A DNA stretch of 64,000 bases from positions 62,001 to 126,000 of the forward strand of contig DASVQQ010000039.1 in NCBI GenBank assembly GCA_036389035.1. Direction: 5' to 3'. The stretch comes from Jatrophihabitans sp. (GTDB lineage: Bacteria; Actinomycetota; Actinomycetes; Mycobacteriales; Jatrophihabitantaceae). Position 1 is the first letter of the stretch, and every line of letters starts with the position of its first letter. This document shows, one piece after another, positions 22,957 through 31,398 of this stretch. Position numbers and translations under genes: made by a program. The notes below the pieces were generated by a model. That model was not told where the DNA came from. It was given only the letters and a program-made list of their open reading frames with translations, and ran no database searches.

Positions 22957-25121
22957 GCGCCCCGCGCGGCCAACCGCGTGAGCAGCACCTGCTGGTAGTC
23001 CACCGATCTCCCTCCGCCGCGACGCACCCACTGGTCATCGGCCTGCAATTCCCAGGCAGTGGTGTCGGGGTCGAAGGCCAGATCCAGCGTCGCGCGCAAC
23101 TGCTCGGCGTTGCTGCCGGTGACCTGGGTGAGCACCTCCACCCGCCGATCGAGGTTGCGGTGCATCAGGTCGGCCGAGCCGATCCAGTACTCGGGATCGC
23201 CGTCGTTGGCCACGTAGAAGATCCGGGAGTGCTCCAGGAACCTGCCGAGTATCGAGCGCACCGTGATGTTCTCGCTCAGCCCGGGGACTCCGGCCTTGAT
23301 GGTGCAGAAGGTCCGCACCATCAACTCGACCTTCACCCCGGCCGCCGAGGCCCGGTACAGCGCGTCGATCAGGGTCTCGTCCACCAGGTGATTGCACTTG
23401 ATCTGGATGTGCGCGCTCTTGCCGGCCTTGGCGTTGTCGATCTCTCGCTCGATCCGCGTCAGCAGCCCCGGCCGCAGTCCCTGCGGAGCGACCAGCAGCG
23501 TCCGGTACTCGGTCTGGCGCGAGTAGCCGGTCAGCACGTTGAACAGGTCGGTCAGGTCCGCGCAGATCCTCTCATCGGCGGTGAACAGCCCCAGATCCTC
23601 GTACAGCCGCGCGGTCTTGGGGTGGTAGTTGCCGGTGCCGATATGGGCGTAGCGGCGCAGCGAGCCACCTTCCTGGCGTACCACCAGCGAGGTCTTGCAG
23701 TGCGTCTTGAGCCCCACCAGCCCGTAGACGACGTGGCAGCCGGCGCGCTCCAGCGCCCTGGCCCACTTGATGTTGGCCTGCTCGTCGAAACGCGCCTTGA
23801 TCTCGACCAGCGCCATCACCTGCTTGCCGGCCTGGGCGGCGTCGATCAACGCGTCCACGATCGGCGAGTCACCGGAGGTGCGGTACAGCGTCTGCTTGAT
23901 GGCGAGCACATTGGGATCGGCCGCGGCCTGCTCGATGAAGCGCTGCACGCTGGTGGCGAAGGACTCGTAGGGATGGTGCACCAGCACGTCGCCGTCGCGC
24001 AGGGTGGCGAACACCGACTTCGGCGTCTCGCCGTCGACGAAGCGCGGATGGGTGGCCGGCACGAACGGCTTCTCCTTCAACGCCGGCCGGTCCACGTCAT
24101 AGACCTGCCACAACGAGGTGAGGTCGAGCAGACCCGGTACCCGCAGTACCTCTTCGGGCTGGACGTCGATCTCGCTGGTCAGCAGGTCGAGCACCTCGTC
24201 GGCGATGTTCTCGGCTACTTCGAGCCGGACCGCCGGGCCGAACCGGCGCCGGACGAGTTCGCGCTCCAGAGCCTGCAGCAGGTCCTCGTCGCGGTCCTCG
24301 TCGACCTCGAAGTCGGTGTTGCGGGTGACCCGGAAGAGGTGGTGCTGGACGATCTGCATGCCCGGGAACAGCGCGGACAGGTGCGCCGCGATCAGCTCCT
24401 CGATGGGCAGGAATCCGGCCTCCTCGGAGGTCTTGCGCACCGTCACGAACCGCGCCACGTTGTTGGGCACCTTCACCCGGGCGAACTTGTCCAGCTCGGA
24501 TCCGGGCTCGCGGACCAGCACCGCCAGGTTGAGCGAGAGCCCGGAGATGTAGGGGAACGGGTGCGCCGGGTCGACCGCCAGCGGGGTGAGCACTGGAAAG
24601 ATCTTGGAGTGGAAGTACTGCGTCAACTCCTGCTGCTGGTCGGCGTCCAGGTGTTCCCAGCTCAGGATCCGGATTCCCTCGGCGGCCAGCGCCGGCTCGA
24701 TGTCGGAGCTGAAGCAGCGGGCATGCCGGGCCACCAGCTCGCGGCTGCGCTCACCGATCAGCACCAGCGACTCCCGGGTGGTGAGCCCGTCCGGCGCGCG
24801 GACCCCCAGCCCCATCTCCAGCCGCCGTTTCAGCCCCGCCACCCGCACCATGTAGAACTCGTCGAGGTTGCTGGCGAAGATCGCCAGGAACTTCATCCGC
24901 TCCAGCAGCGGCTGCCGCCGGTCCTCGGCCAGCGCCAGCACCCTGGCGTTGAAGTTCAGCCAGGACATCTCGCGGTTGGAGAACCGGCCCTCCGGCAGCT
25001 GGTCCTGGTCCTGGTCCGCTGGCGCAGCCGAGCCGGCCGTGGACTCTTCGGCCGTGGACTCTGCGGACTCTGCGGACTCCGGGGACTCTGCGGACTCCGG
25101 GGTGGCAAGTGTTTCGGTCAT
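22953..25121 (-). CDS. ppk: Polyphosphate kinase 1
   Basis: The 722-residue enzyme reversibly polymerises the gamma-phosphate of ATP into polyphosphate. After a disordered, repeat-rich acidic N-terminus (SAESPESAESAEST, residues 8-45) come the N domain starting at NREMSWLNFNARVLALAED, the head domain, and two phospholipase-D-like catalytic domains. The autophosphorylated His is in RYAHIGTGNYHPKTARLYED (about 470), and a second conserved region is KCNHLVDETLIDALY. It is the first gene of a ppk-mutT1 pair, a standard actinobacterial arrangement. Confidence 0.95.
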   Translation of the reverse strand: MTETLATPESAESPESAESAESTAEESTAGSAAPADQDQDQLPEGRFSNREMSWLNFNARVLALAEDRRQPLLERMKFLAIFASNLDEFYMVRVAGLKRRLEMGLGVRAPDGLTTRESLVLIGERSRELVARHARCFSSDIEPALAAEGIRILSWEHLDADQQQELTQYFHSKIFPVLTPLAVDPAHPFPYISGLSLNLAVLVREPGSELDKFARVKVPNNVARFVTVRKTSEEAGFLPIEELIAAHLSALFPGMQIVQHHLFRVTRNTDFEVDEDRDEDLLQALERELVRRRFGPAVRLEVAENIADEVLDLLTSEIDVQPEEVLRVPGLLDLTSLWQVYDVDRPALKEKPFVPATHPRFVDGETPKSVFATLRDGDVLVHHPYESFATSVQRFIEQAAADPNVLAIKQTLYRTSGDSPIVDALIDAAQAGKQVMALVEIKARFDEQANIKWARALERAGCHVVYGLVGLKTHCKTSLVVRQEGGSLRRYAHIGTGNYHPKTARLYEDLGLFTADERICADLTDLFNVLTGYSRQTEYRTLLVAPQGLRPGLLTRIEREIDNAKAGKSAHIQIKCNHLVDETLIDALYRASAAGVKVELMVRTFCTIKAGVPGLSENITVRSILGRFLEHSRIFYVANDGDPEYWIGSADLMHRNLDRRVEVLTQVTGSNAEQLRATLDLAFDPDTTAWELQADDQWVRRGGGRSVDYQQVLLTRLAARGA

Positions 25122-25185
25122 AGGGCCATTCTGCCCGCCTAAACCCGATCAGCCGACCGGTTGCCCTCGGCTGCTCGGACTCAGC

Positions 25186-25270
25186 CCGTTCAGACCCTTG
25201 CCGTTCAGACCCTTGCCGGTCAGACCAGCCAGTCAGACCAGCCAGTCAGTCAGACCAGCCGGTCAGACCA
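25186..25270. repeat. Short tandem repeats between ppk and cofC
   Basis: Two copies of a CCGTTCAGACCCTTG unit (from about 25187 and 25202) are followed by several GTCAGACCAGCC-like units up to about 25270. The last copies encode the C-terminus of the cofC product (minus strand). It adds to the gene-end repeat pattern of the window. Confidence 0.7.
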
Positions 25271-25895
25271 GGCCGGCCACCAGCTGCGAGGTCAGCATCC
25301 CGACGCCCAGTTCCAGGCACCGCCGCAGGTCCGCTGCCGAGTCCACGTCGCAGCGCAGGCTGGCCGCCGCGTCCAGCTCCCGGGCGCCGGAGGCCAGGTG
25401 CCGGCGCGCCGAGTCCGGGCCGAACAGCGGCATCAACCGCGAACGCGGCCCGGCGGCCAGCAGCGTGGTGCCGCTGCCGTCGACGTCGCGGACGAAGCTG
25501 CGCCCGACGGCCGGCGCCTGATGCAGCACCGCCAGCAGATCTGCGGCCCGCAACGCCGGCAGGTCACCGACCATCGCCACCACGCCGTCGGCCGGAAAGC
25601 GCCGGCTCAGCTCGGCAGCGGCCGCTTCCAGCGCCGGGTTCAGACCGCCGCCGGCGTCGGGAAGGATCTCGATCCCGGCCGGCAGCGCCGGAGCCGGCTG
25701 AGCGGGGTCCGGGCCGGTGACCACGAACAACCCACCCAGCAACGGATGGGTGCGCAGGGCGAGCACCGCGTCCAGGGTGTCGAGCTGGATGGCCCGGACC
25801 AGTTCGGCGTGCTGAGCCTGCTCCGAGGTGGCGGCGCGCAGCCGGGTCTTGGCCAGCGTCGAGTGCTTGATCGGAACCAGAACTCGCCATTGCAC
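25263..25895 (-). CDS. cofC: 2-Phospholactate/phosphoenolpyruvate guanylyltransferase (F420 synthesis)
   Basis: The 210-residue nucleotidyltransferase starts RVLVPIKHSTLAKTRL, the family's substrate-binding beginning, followed by GLNPALEAAA, a VAMVGDLPALRAADL motif with the metal-binding Asp, and a C-terminal FGPDSARRHL. CofC/FbiD activates 2-phospholactate or PEP with GTP in coenzyme F420 biosynthesis, so the organism probably makes F420. The in-frame GTG at 25895 is chosen; GGAG lies very close upstream. The gene is divergent to plsC. Other F420 genes (fbiA, fbiB, fbiC) are not in the window. Confidence 0.85.
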   Translation of the reverse strand: MQWRVLVPIKHSTLAKTRLRAATSEQAQHAELVRAIQLDTLDAVLALRTHPLLGGLFVVTGPDPAQPAPALPAGIEILPDAGGGLNPALEAAAAELSRRFPADGVVAMVGDLPALRAADLLAVLHQAPAVGRSFVRDVDGSGTTLLAAGPRSRLMPLFGPDSARRHLASGARELDAAASLRCDVDSAADLRRCLELGVGMLTSQLVAGLV

Positions 25896-25997
25896 TCTCC
25901 AGATGCTGCCACTAGGGCACGGCGGTGGCAGACTCGCACCCGCCGGCGCCGCTCGCCCGGCCGTGAGCTCAACAGCAAGCAGGTGGAGGGAACTCGG

Positions 25998-26768
25998 TTG
26001 GCGCGACGGCACGCGGAGAAGGTGGGACCGTACATGAGGTTCGCCGTGATCCTGGTCTACCCGACGATCAGCCTGCTGTTCCGGCGGCGTTGGGCCGGCC
26101 TGGACCGGATTCCGGCAACCGGGCCTGCCATCGTGGCGGTCAACCACATCTCCTACGCCGACCCGCTGATCTTCGCCCGGTTCATCTGGGACGCCGGCCG
26201 GGTGCCGCGGTTCCTGGCCAAGATCAGCCTGTTCCAGTTGCCGTTCCCGCTGGGCCGGATCGTCACCGGGGCCGGTCAGATCCCGGTGCGTCGCGACACG
26301 GCTGACGCTGCCCAGGCGCTGCAGGCCGCCGTGGAGGCGCTGGGGCGTGGCGAGGTCGTGCTGATCTACCCAGAGGGCACCGTGACCAGGGATCCCGACT
26401 TCTGGCCGATGCAGGCCAAGACCGGAGTGGCCCGGCTGGCGCTGCTGGCGCCCGGCGTGCCGGTGGTGCCGGTGGGCCAGTGGGGCGCCCAGCGGTTCCT
26501 CGACGTCTACTCGCGCCGGTTCCGGCCCTGGCCGCGCAAGCAGGTCACGATCTGGGCCGGTCCGCCGGTGGACCTGTCCGACTTCGCCGGCAGCGCGCCG
26601 GACTCGGAGGTGCTGCACCAGATGACTGACCGGGTGATGCTGGCGATCCGTGACCTGGTGGCCGAGATCCGCGGCGAGCAGCCGCCGGCCGAGTTCTACC
26701 AGCGGCCGGTCGCCGGCCAGCTCGCCTCCCGCCCGCGACGGCGGCTCAGCGGCCGGGGCCGTCGATGA
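25998..26768 (+). CDS. plsC: 1-Acylglycerol-3-phosphate O-acyltransferase (PlsC family)
   Basis: The 256-residue membrane-associated acyltransferase has the catalytic NHISYAD (HX4D, about 50-56) and the substrate site PEGTVTRD (about 127-134), with a hydrophobic N-terminal segment. It acylates lysophosphatidate in phospholipid synthesis. The start is TTG 25998 with GGAGGG 7 nt upstream; ATG 26034 is an alternative that loses 12 residues. The stop overlaps gpsA as ATGA, linking two successive enzymes of glycerolipid synthesis. Confidence 0.85.
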   Translation: MARRHAEKVGPYMRFAVILVYPTISLLFRRRWAGLDRIPATGPAIVAVNHISYADPLIFARFIWDAGRVPRFLAKISLFQLPFPLGRIVTGAGQIPVRRDTADAAQALQAAVEALGRGEVVLIYPEGTVTRDPDFWPMQAKTGVARLALLAPGVPVVPVGQWGAQRFLDVYSRRFRPWPRKQVTIWAGPPVDLSDFAGSAPDSEVLHQMTDRVMLAIRDLVAEIRGEQPPAEFYQRPVAGQLASRPRRRLSGRGRR

Positions 26769-27763
26769 CCCGCGCCGCGGTGCTGGGCTCCGGCTCATGG
26801 GGAACCGCGTTCGCCAAGGTGCTCGTCGACGCCGGCACCGACACCGTGATGTGGGCCCGCCGGCCGGAGCTGGCCCGGACCATCAGCCGCGAGCACGTCA
26901 ATCCCGACTACCTGGCCGGGCTGGCCCTGCCGCCGTCGCTGCGGGCCACCGCCGACGCGGCCGAGGCATTGGACGGCGCGGACCTGGTGGTGCTGGCGAT
27001 CCCGTCCCAGGCGCTGCGGGAGAACCTGGCCGGCTGGACCGACCTGATCCCGTCCGAGGCGACCCTGGTGAGCCTGATGAAGGGCATCGAGCTGGGCACC
27101 GTCAAGCGGATGAGCGAGGTGATCAGCGAGGTGGCCGGGGCCGAGGCCGCCCGGGTGGCGGTGGTGTCGGGACCGAACCTGGCGCGCGAGATCGCCCTGG
27201 AGCAGCCCACCGCGACGGTGGTGGCGTGCACCGACACCGACCGCGGCGCCCTGGTGCAGCAGGCCTGCAGCGCCCCGTACTTCCGGCCCTACACCAACAT
27301 CGACGTGGTCGGCACCGAGCTGGGCGGGGCGGTGAAGAACGTCATCGCGCTGGCCTGCGGGATGGCCGCCGGAATGGGCTTCGGAAACAACACCATCGCC
27401 TCGCTGATCACCCGCGGGCTGGCTGAGACGTCCCGGCTCGGGCTGGCGCTCGGCGCTGACCCGGTGACCTTCGCCGGGCTGGCCGGGCTGGGGGACCTGG
27501 TGGCCACCTGCGCCTCGCCGCTTTCGCGCAACCGCAGCTTCGGCGAGCGGCTGGGCAAGGGCGAGAGCCTGGAGCAGGCCCAGCAGGCCACCCACGGCCA
27601 GGTCGCCGAAGGGGTGAAGTCCTGCCGGTCGGTGCTGGAACTGGCCAGCCGGCACGGGATCGACGTTCCGATCACCCGGGTGATGGACTCCGTCTGCTAC
27701 GGCAGCCTCGCGCCGGTGGACGCGGCCCGGCTGCTGATGAGCCGCTCCACCAAGAGCGAGTAG
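26765..27763 (+). CDS. gpsA: Glycerol-3-phosphate dehydrogenase [NAD(P)+]
   Basis: The 332-residue enzyme reduces dihydroxyacetone phosphate to sn-glycerol 3-phosphate for phospholipids. The Rossmann motif LGSGSWGTAFAKVL is at residues 7-20, the catalytic Lys lies in GGAVKNVIALACG (about 195), and GLAGLGDLVATCASPLSRNRSFG is in the C-terminal helical domain. It overlaps plsC by 4 bp and is followed 22 bp later by ddl, the usual actinobacterial order. Confidence 0.96.
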   Translation: MTRAAVLGSGSWGTAFAKVLVDAGTDTVMWARRPELARTISREHVNPDYLAGLALPPSLRATADAAEALDGADLVVLAIPSQALRENLAGWTDLIPSEATLVSLMKGIELGTVKRMSEVISEVAGAEAARVAVVSGPNLAREIALEQPTATVVACTDTDRGALVQQACSAPYFRPYTNIDVVGTELGGAVKNVIALACGMAAGMGFGNNTIASLITRGLAETSRLGLALGADPVTFAGLAGLGDLVATCASPLSRNRSFGERLGKGESLEQAQQATHGQVAEGVKSCRSVLELASRHGIDVPITRVMDSVCYGSLAPVDAARLLMSRSTKSE

Positions 27764-27785
27764 TTCTCCGCTAGCCTCGCAGACC

Positions 27786-28862
27786 ATGGCGTCACGGATA
27801 CGGATCGCTGTCGTCTATGGCGGGCGCAGCAGCGAGCACCCGATCTCGGTGCTCAGCGCCGGCAGCGTGCTGGACGCCCTGGACCCGGCCAAGTACGAGG
27901 TGCTGACCCTGGGCATCACCAGGGCCGGCGGCTGGGTGCGCACCGACATCGAGCCGCGGAACTTGCAGATCGCCGGCCAGGTGCTGCCCGAGGTGGAGTC
28001 CGGCGGCGCTGACATCGCCGTGCGGCCCGGCAGCGGCGAGGTGGCCGTCTTCGACGCGGCGTCGGCGATCGCCGTCCTGGACAGCGTCGACCTGGTCTTT
28101 CCCGTGCTGCACGGGGCATACGGCGAGGACGGCACGATCCAGGGGCTGCTGGAGATGGCCGGCGTCGGTTACGTCGGCTCCGGGGTGCTGGCCAGCGCGG
28201 CGGCGATGGACAAGGCGTTCGCCAAGACCATGCTGCGGGCGGCCGGGCTGGATGTCGGGCACTACCTGGTGCTCAGGCCCGGCGAGCCGGTCGATGACCG
28301 TGAGCTGGAGCAGCTGGGCCTGCCGGTCTTCGTCAAGCCCGCCCGGGCCGGTTCCAGCATCGGGATCTCCAAGGTCCGCGGCTATGACGAGCTGCCGGCC
28401 GCACTGAAGCTGGCCTTCGAGCACGACTCGAAGGTGCTGATCGAGGCGGCCGTGATGGGCCGTGAGATCGAGTGCGGGGTGCTGCAGGACGCCGACGGCT
28501 CCGTCTCGGCCTCGCTGCCCGCCGAGATCCGGTTGCGCCCGGACTTCGACTGGTACAGCTTCGAGGCCAAGTACCTCGAGGACGCCTCGGAGTTCGACAT
28601 TCCCGCCGACGTCGGCGCCGACGCCGTCCGGGCCATCCAGGACGCGTCCTGCCGGGCGTTCCGGGCGCTGGACTGCGCGGGGTTGGCGCGGGTCGACTTC
28701 TTCTTGCAGCGCGACGGCCGGCTCGTGGTCAACGAGGTGAACACCATGCCGGGATTCACCGCCATCTCGATGTATCCCAAGATGTGGGCAGAGACCGGCG
28801 TCAGCTACCCGGAGCTGCTGGACCGGCTGATCGCGACCGCGCTGAAGCAGCGCCAGGGCTGA
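27786..28862 (+). CDS. ddl: D-alanine--D-alanine ligase
   Basis: The 358-residue ATP-grasp ligase makes the D-Ala-D-Ala dipeptide for peptidoglycan. N-terminal VVYGGRSSEHPISVLSA, the HGAYGEDGTIQG loop, PVFVKPARAGSSIGISKV (ATP grasp) and the C-terminal metal and substrate motifs RVDFF...VNEVNTMPGFT are all present. The gene follows gpsA in the same direction. Confidence 0.96.
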   Translation: MASRIRIAVVYGGRSSEHPISVLSAGSVLDALDPAKYEVLTLGITRAGGWVRTDIEPRNLQIAGQVLPEVESGGADIAVRPGSGEVAVFDAASAIAVLDSVDLVFPVLHGAYGEDGTIQGLLEMAGVGYVGSGVLASAAAMDKAFAKTMLRAAGLDVGHYLVLRPGEPVDDRELEQLGLPVFVKPARAGSSIGISKVRGYDELPAALKLAFEHDSKVLIEAAVMGREIECGVLQDADGSVSASLPAEIRLRPDFDWYSFEAKYLEDASEFDIPADVGADAVRAIQDASCRAFRALDCAGLARVDFFLQRDGRLVVNEVNTMPGFTAISMYPKMWAETGVSYPELLDRLIATALKQRQG

Positions 28863-28915
28863 ACCGGGCGGGTCAGCCCCTCTGCGGGCGGGTCAGCTGG
28901 CTGGCGGCGGGCGGG

Positions 28916-29464
28916 TCAGCGGTCGGCGCTGCAGATCGGCAGCTTGGCCCCGGGATTGCCCGCCGCGTCCGAGGCGGTGCATCGCGCCGGCAGCTCCGAC
29001 ACCGCCGGAGCCAGCAACGGCAACGGCTGATCGGCGCCGGCCAGCACCGTGACGTCGATGTAGACGCTGCGGTCGACCGTGGTGTAGACCGTCCGGTCCC
29101 GTTGCGGATCGGGTTGCCACAGGACCGAGTTGACCTCCACCAGCTGGGCGGCCTCCGCAGTGCCGAACACCGCCGGCTTGGCGACCCCGCAGCGCACCAC
29201 CACGGCCGGCTCACCCCAGGCGGCGACGAAGGAGGAGTCGGTGTCGGTCCGGCGGGGCGCCAGCTGCCCCAGCTGCACCGGCAGCTTGGCGAACACCTTG
29301 ACGCAGGCGGCCTCGGTGGCGGCGTCCGGCTTCGGCGGGGCCGGCACGGTCACGGCCGGCAGCACCCCGTCCGACGGGGCCGGCTCGGGCTCATCGGAGT
29401 GCCCGGCGGTCAGCAGGAACGCCAGCACGACCGTCAGCGGGGCCGCGATCGCGGTGGCGATCAC
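28916..29464 (-). CDS. DUF3515-family secreted or membrane-anchored protein
   Basis: The 182-residue protein has an N-terminal hydrophobic segment (residues 2-20) serving as signal peptide or anchor, a Pro-rich linker to about residue 50, and a globular domain with paired Cys (about 54 and 93; also near 162 and 178) and the WGEPAVVVRCGVAKPA motif typical of DUF3515. The family is conserved next to thiL and ddl in actinobacteria; its function is unknown. The GTG start at 29464 is the first available in frame, and the preceding codons still look coding, so the true start is uncertain. Confidence 0.75.
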   Translation of the reverse strand: MIATAIAAPLTVVLAFLLTAGHSDEPEPAPSDGVLPAVTVPAPPKPDAATEAACVKVFAKLPVQLGQLAPRRTDTDSSFVAAWGEPAVVVRCGVAKPAVFGTAEAAQLVEVNSVLWQPDPQRDRTVYTTVDRSVYIDVTVLAGADQPLPLLAPAVSELPARCTASDAAGNPGAKLPICSADR

Positions 29465-29547
29465 GGCTGCTCGACGTTGTGCGCGGTCGATGGTTCGTCC
29501 TCGGGTCGGGGCGACGGCGGCGCTGGCTGCCAGCGGCGATTGCCCGG

Positions 29548-29790
29548 CTAGATATGGACCACCGGGCAGGTCAGGGTGCGGGTGATGCCCGCGACGCCCT
29601 GCACCCGGGCCACCACCATCCGGCCCAGCTCGTCCATGCTGGTCGCTTCGGCGCGCACGATCACGTCGTAGGGGCCGGTGACGTCCTCGGCCATCGTGAC
29701 GCCCTGGAGCTCGGCGATCTCCTGCGCCACCGAGGCGGCCTTGCCGACCTCGGTCTGGATGAGAATGTAGGCGTTCACCGTATCTGGCAC
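29548..29790 (-). CDS. Lrp/AsnC ligand-binding (RAM) domain protein without DNA-binding domain
   Basis: The 80-residue protein is a stand-alone RAM domain: VNAYILIQTEVGKA, the EDVTGPYDVIVRAEATSMDEL core and the end GITRTLTCPVVHI. It lacks the helix-turn-helix of full Lrp proteins, so it may bind amino acids or dimerise with full-length regulators. AAGGAC lies 7 nt before the GTG at 29790. It is a common small actinobacterial gene near thiL. Confidence 0.85.
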   Translation of the reverse strand: MPDTVNAYILIQTEVGKAASVAQEIAELQGVTMAEDVTGPYDVIVRAEATSMDELGRMVVARVQGVAGITRTLTCPVVHI

Positions 29791-29899
29791 GGCACGTCCT
29801 TTCGTCGTTGTGGCGTCGGAGCAGCTAAAACCTAGCGCAACCCGATGACAGGCCCAATGCCCGGATGCGGCTGAGGGCTCCGCTTGCCGGGCGAGGATC

Positions 29900-30922
29900 A
29901 TGGAGCCCGCGCCTGGCGCGAACCTGGTCGTCCCGGCCGGAGGAGTACACCGCACGCACTGGAGGCTGGTCGAAATTTCTGAGCCGAGAACGGTCGCTGA
30001 CCTGGGTGAGTTCGGCCTGATCCGGCGGATCACCACCGCGCTGGCGCCGGCCGAGTCAGCCCTGGTGGGGCCCGGTGACGACGCCGCGGTGCTGTCCTGC
30101 CCCGATGGGCGGGTGGTGGCCTCGACCGACCTGCTGATCGAGAACCGGCACTTCCGCCGGGACTGGTCGACCGCCAACGACATCGGCCACAAGGCGGCAG
30201 CCCGCAACTTCGCCGACATCGTCGCCATGGGCGCCCAGCCCAAGGCCTTGCTGGTCGGTCTGGCGAGTCCGCCCGAGCTGGAGCTGAGCTGGTTGGACTC
30301 GCTGCTGGCCGGCTTCGCCGAGGAATGCGCCGAAGTCGGCGCCGCGGTGGTCGGCGGCGACGTCAGCGCCGCCGACTCGGTGCTGCTGGCGGTGACCGCG
30401 CTGGGGGACCTGCAGGGCCGGGAGCCGGTGCGGCTGTCCGGCGCCAAGCCCGGCAACGTGGTCGCGGTCACCGGCCGGCTGGGCTGGGCGGCCGCCGGTT
30501 ACGCGGTGCTGTCGCGGGGGTTCCGGTCACCGGTCCAGGTGGTCAACGCACACCGCCGTCCCGAGCCGCCCTACCAGGAGGGCGTCCGGGCCGCCGAGCT
30601 CGGAGCGACCGCGATGACCGACGTCTCCGACGGCCTGGTCCAGGACCTGGGCCAGCTGGCCGAGGCCAGCGGCGTGCGGATCGAGCTGCGCCGCGACGCG
30701 CTGGAGCCGGCGGCCAAGCTGCGCGACGTCTCCTCGGCGCTGAACACCGACCCGATGATGTGGGTGCTGGGCGGCGGGGACGATTACGCGCTGGTGGCGA
30801 CCTTTCCCAACGACACCAGGCTGCCCGACTCCTGGAAGGTGATCGGGATGGTCAACGAGGGCTCCGGCGTGCGGGTAGACGGCCTGCGCTGGGCGCACGC
30901 CGGTCACCAGCACTTCCGCTGA
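29900..30922 (+). CDS. thiL: Thiamine-monophosphate kinase
   Basis: The predicted protein has 340 residues; the conserved part begins near residue 30 (VADLGEFGLIRRI). Family motifs are VGPGDDAAVLS, STDLLIENRHFR, NFADIVAMGAQPKALLVGLASP and VVGGDVS, for ATP and Mg2+ binding. It phosphorylates thiamine monophosphate to the diphosphate cofactor, which IlvB uses. ATG 29900 is the only convincing start, but the first 25 residues have no family counterpart. It is convergent with rpmB, with a hairpin terminator between. Confidence 0.9.
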   Translation: MEPAPGANLVVPAGGVHRTHWRLVEISEPRTVADLGEFGLIRRITTALAPAESALVGPGDDAAVLSCPDGRVVASTDLLIENRHFRRDWSTANDIGHKAAARNFADIVAMGAQPKALLVGLASPPELELSWLDSLLAGFAEECAEVGAAVVGGDVSAADSVLLAVTALGDLQGREPVRLSGAKPGNVVAVTGRLGWAAAGYAVLSRGFRSPVQVVNAHRRPEPPYQEGVRAAELGATAMTDVSDGLVQDLGQLAEASGVRIELRRDALEPAAKLRDVSSALNTDPMMWVLGGGDDYALVATFPNDTRLPDSWKVIGMVNEGSGVRVDGLRWAHAGHQHFR

Positions 30923-30940
30923 GCCGCCGGCGCAAGACAA

Positions 30941-30970
30941 CGGGCCGGCTCCCGTGAGGGAACCGGCCCG
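30941..30970. terminator. Bidirectional hairpin between thiL and rpmB
   Basis: CGGGCCGGCTCCC (30941-30953) pairs with GGGAACCGGCCCG (30958-30970), with one C-A mismatch and a GTGA loop, between two convergent genes. There is no T run. Confidence 0.65.
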
Positions 30971-31016
30971 GAAAGTGCTGGGACCGCGATGGGCGCCGAG
31001 CGAGCCGGCGGCCGGA

Positions 31017-31208
31017 CTAGCCGCGGGTGACCTTGCCGGCCTTCAGGCAGGAGGTGCAGACCGAGACCCGGCGGCGGGTTCCCGGGGCGACGATCGCCCG
31101 GACGGTCTGCACGTTCGGGTTCCACCGGCGGTGGGTGCGGCGGTGTGAGTGCGAGACGGACATGCCGAAGCCGGGCCCCTTGCCGCAGACATCGCAGTGG
31201 CTGGCCAC
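31017..31208 (-). CDS. rpmB: 50S ribosomal protein L28 (zinc-binding form)
   Basis: The 63-residue protein is MASHCDVCGKGPGFG ... SHRRTHRRWNPNVQTVRA ... VCTSCLKAGKVTRG. The two CxxC pairs (C5/C8 and near C52/C55) make it the C+ zinc-ribbon type, not the zinc-starvation paralogue. The GTG start has GAGGAGG about 6 nt upstream, and an upstream extension of the frame is rejected. It is divergent to fakA, as is common in actinobacteria where rpmB lies beside the DAK2 gene and recG. Confidence 0.95.
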   Translation of the reverse strand: MASHCDVCGKGPGFGMSVSHSHRRTHRRWNPNVQTVRAIVAPGTRRRVSVCTSCLKAGKVTRG

Positions 31209-31398
31209 AATGGCCTCCTCAAGATCTTGGTGGTGAAACATTCGGGCAACCGGCCAAGTGTAGCCAGCCGGGTAAGCCCGGTCCAAACCGCGGCCCGCCA
31301 TAGGCCCCGGGCCGGGGCACGGACCGGACCGGCGGGGTCCCAGTAAGGTGTCGGCCACACCGCAACGCCCGGGTGTGCCGGCTGGAGGGGGGCCAAGG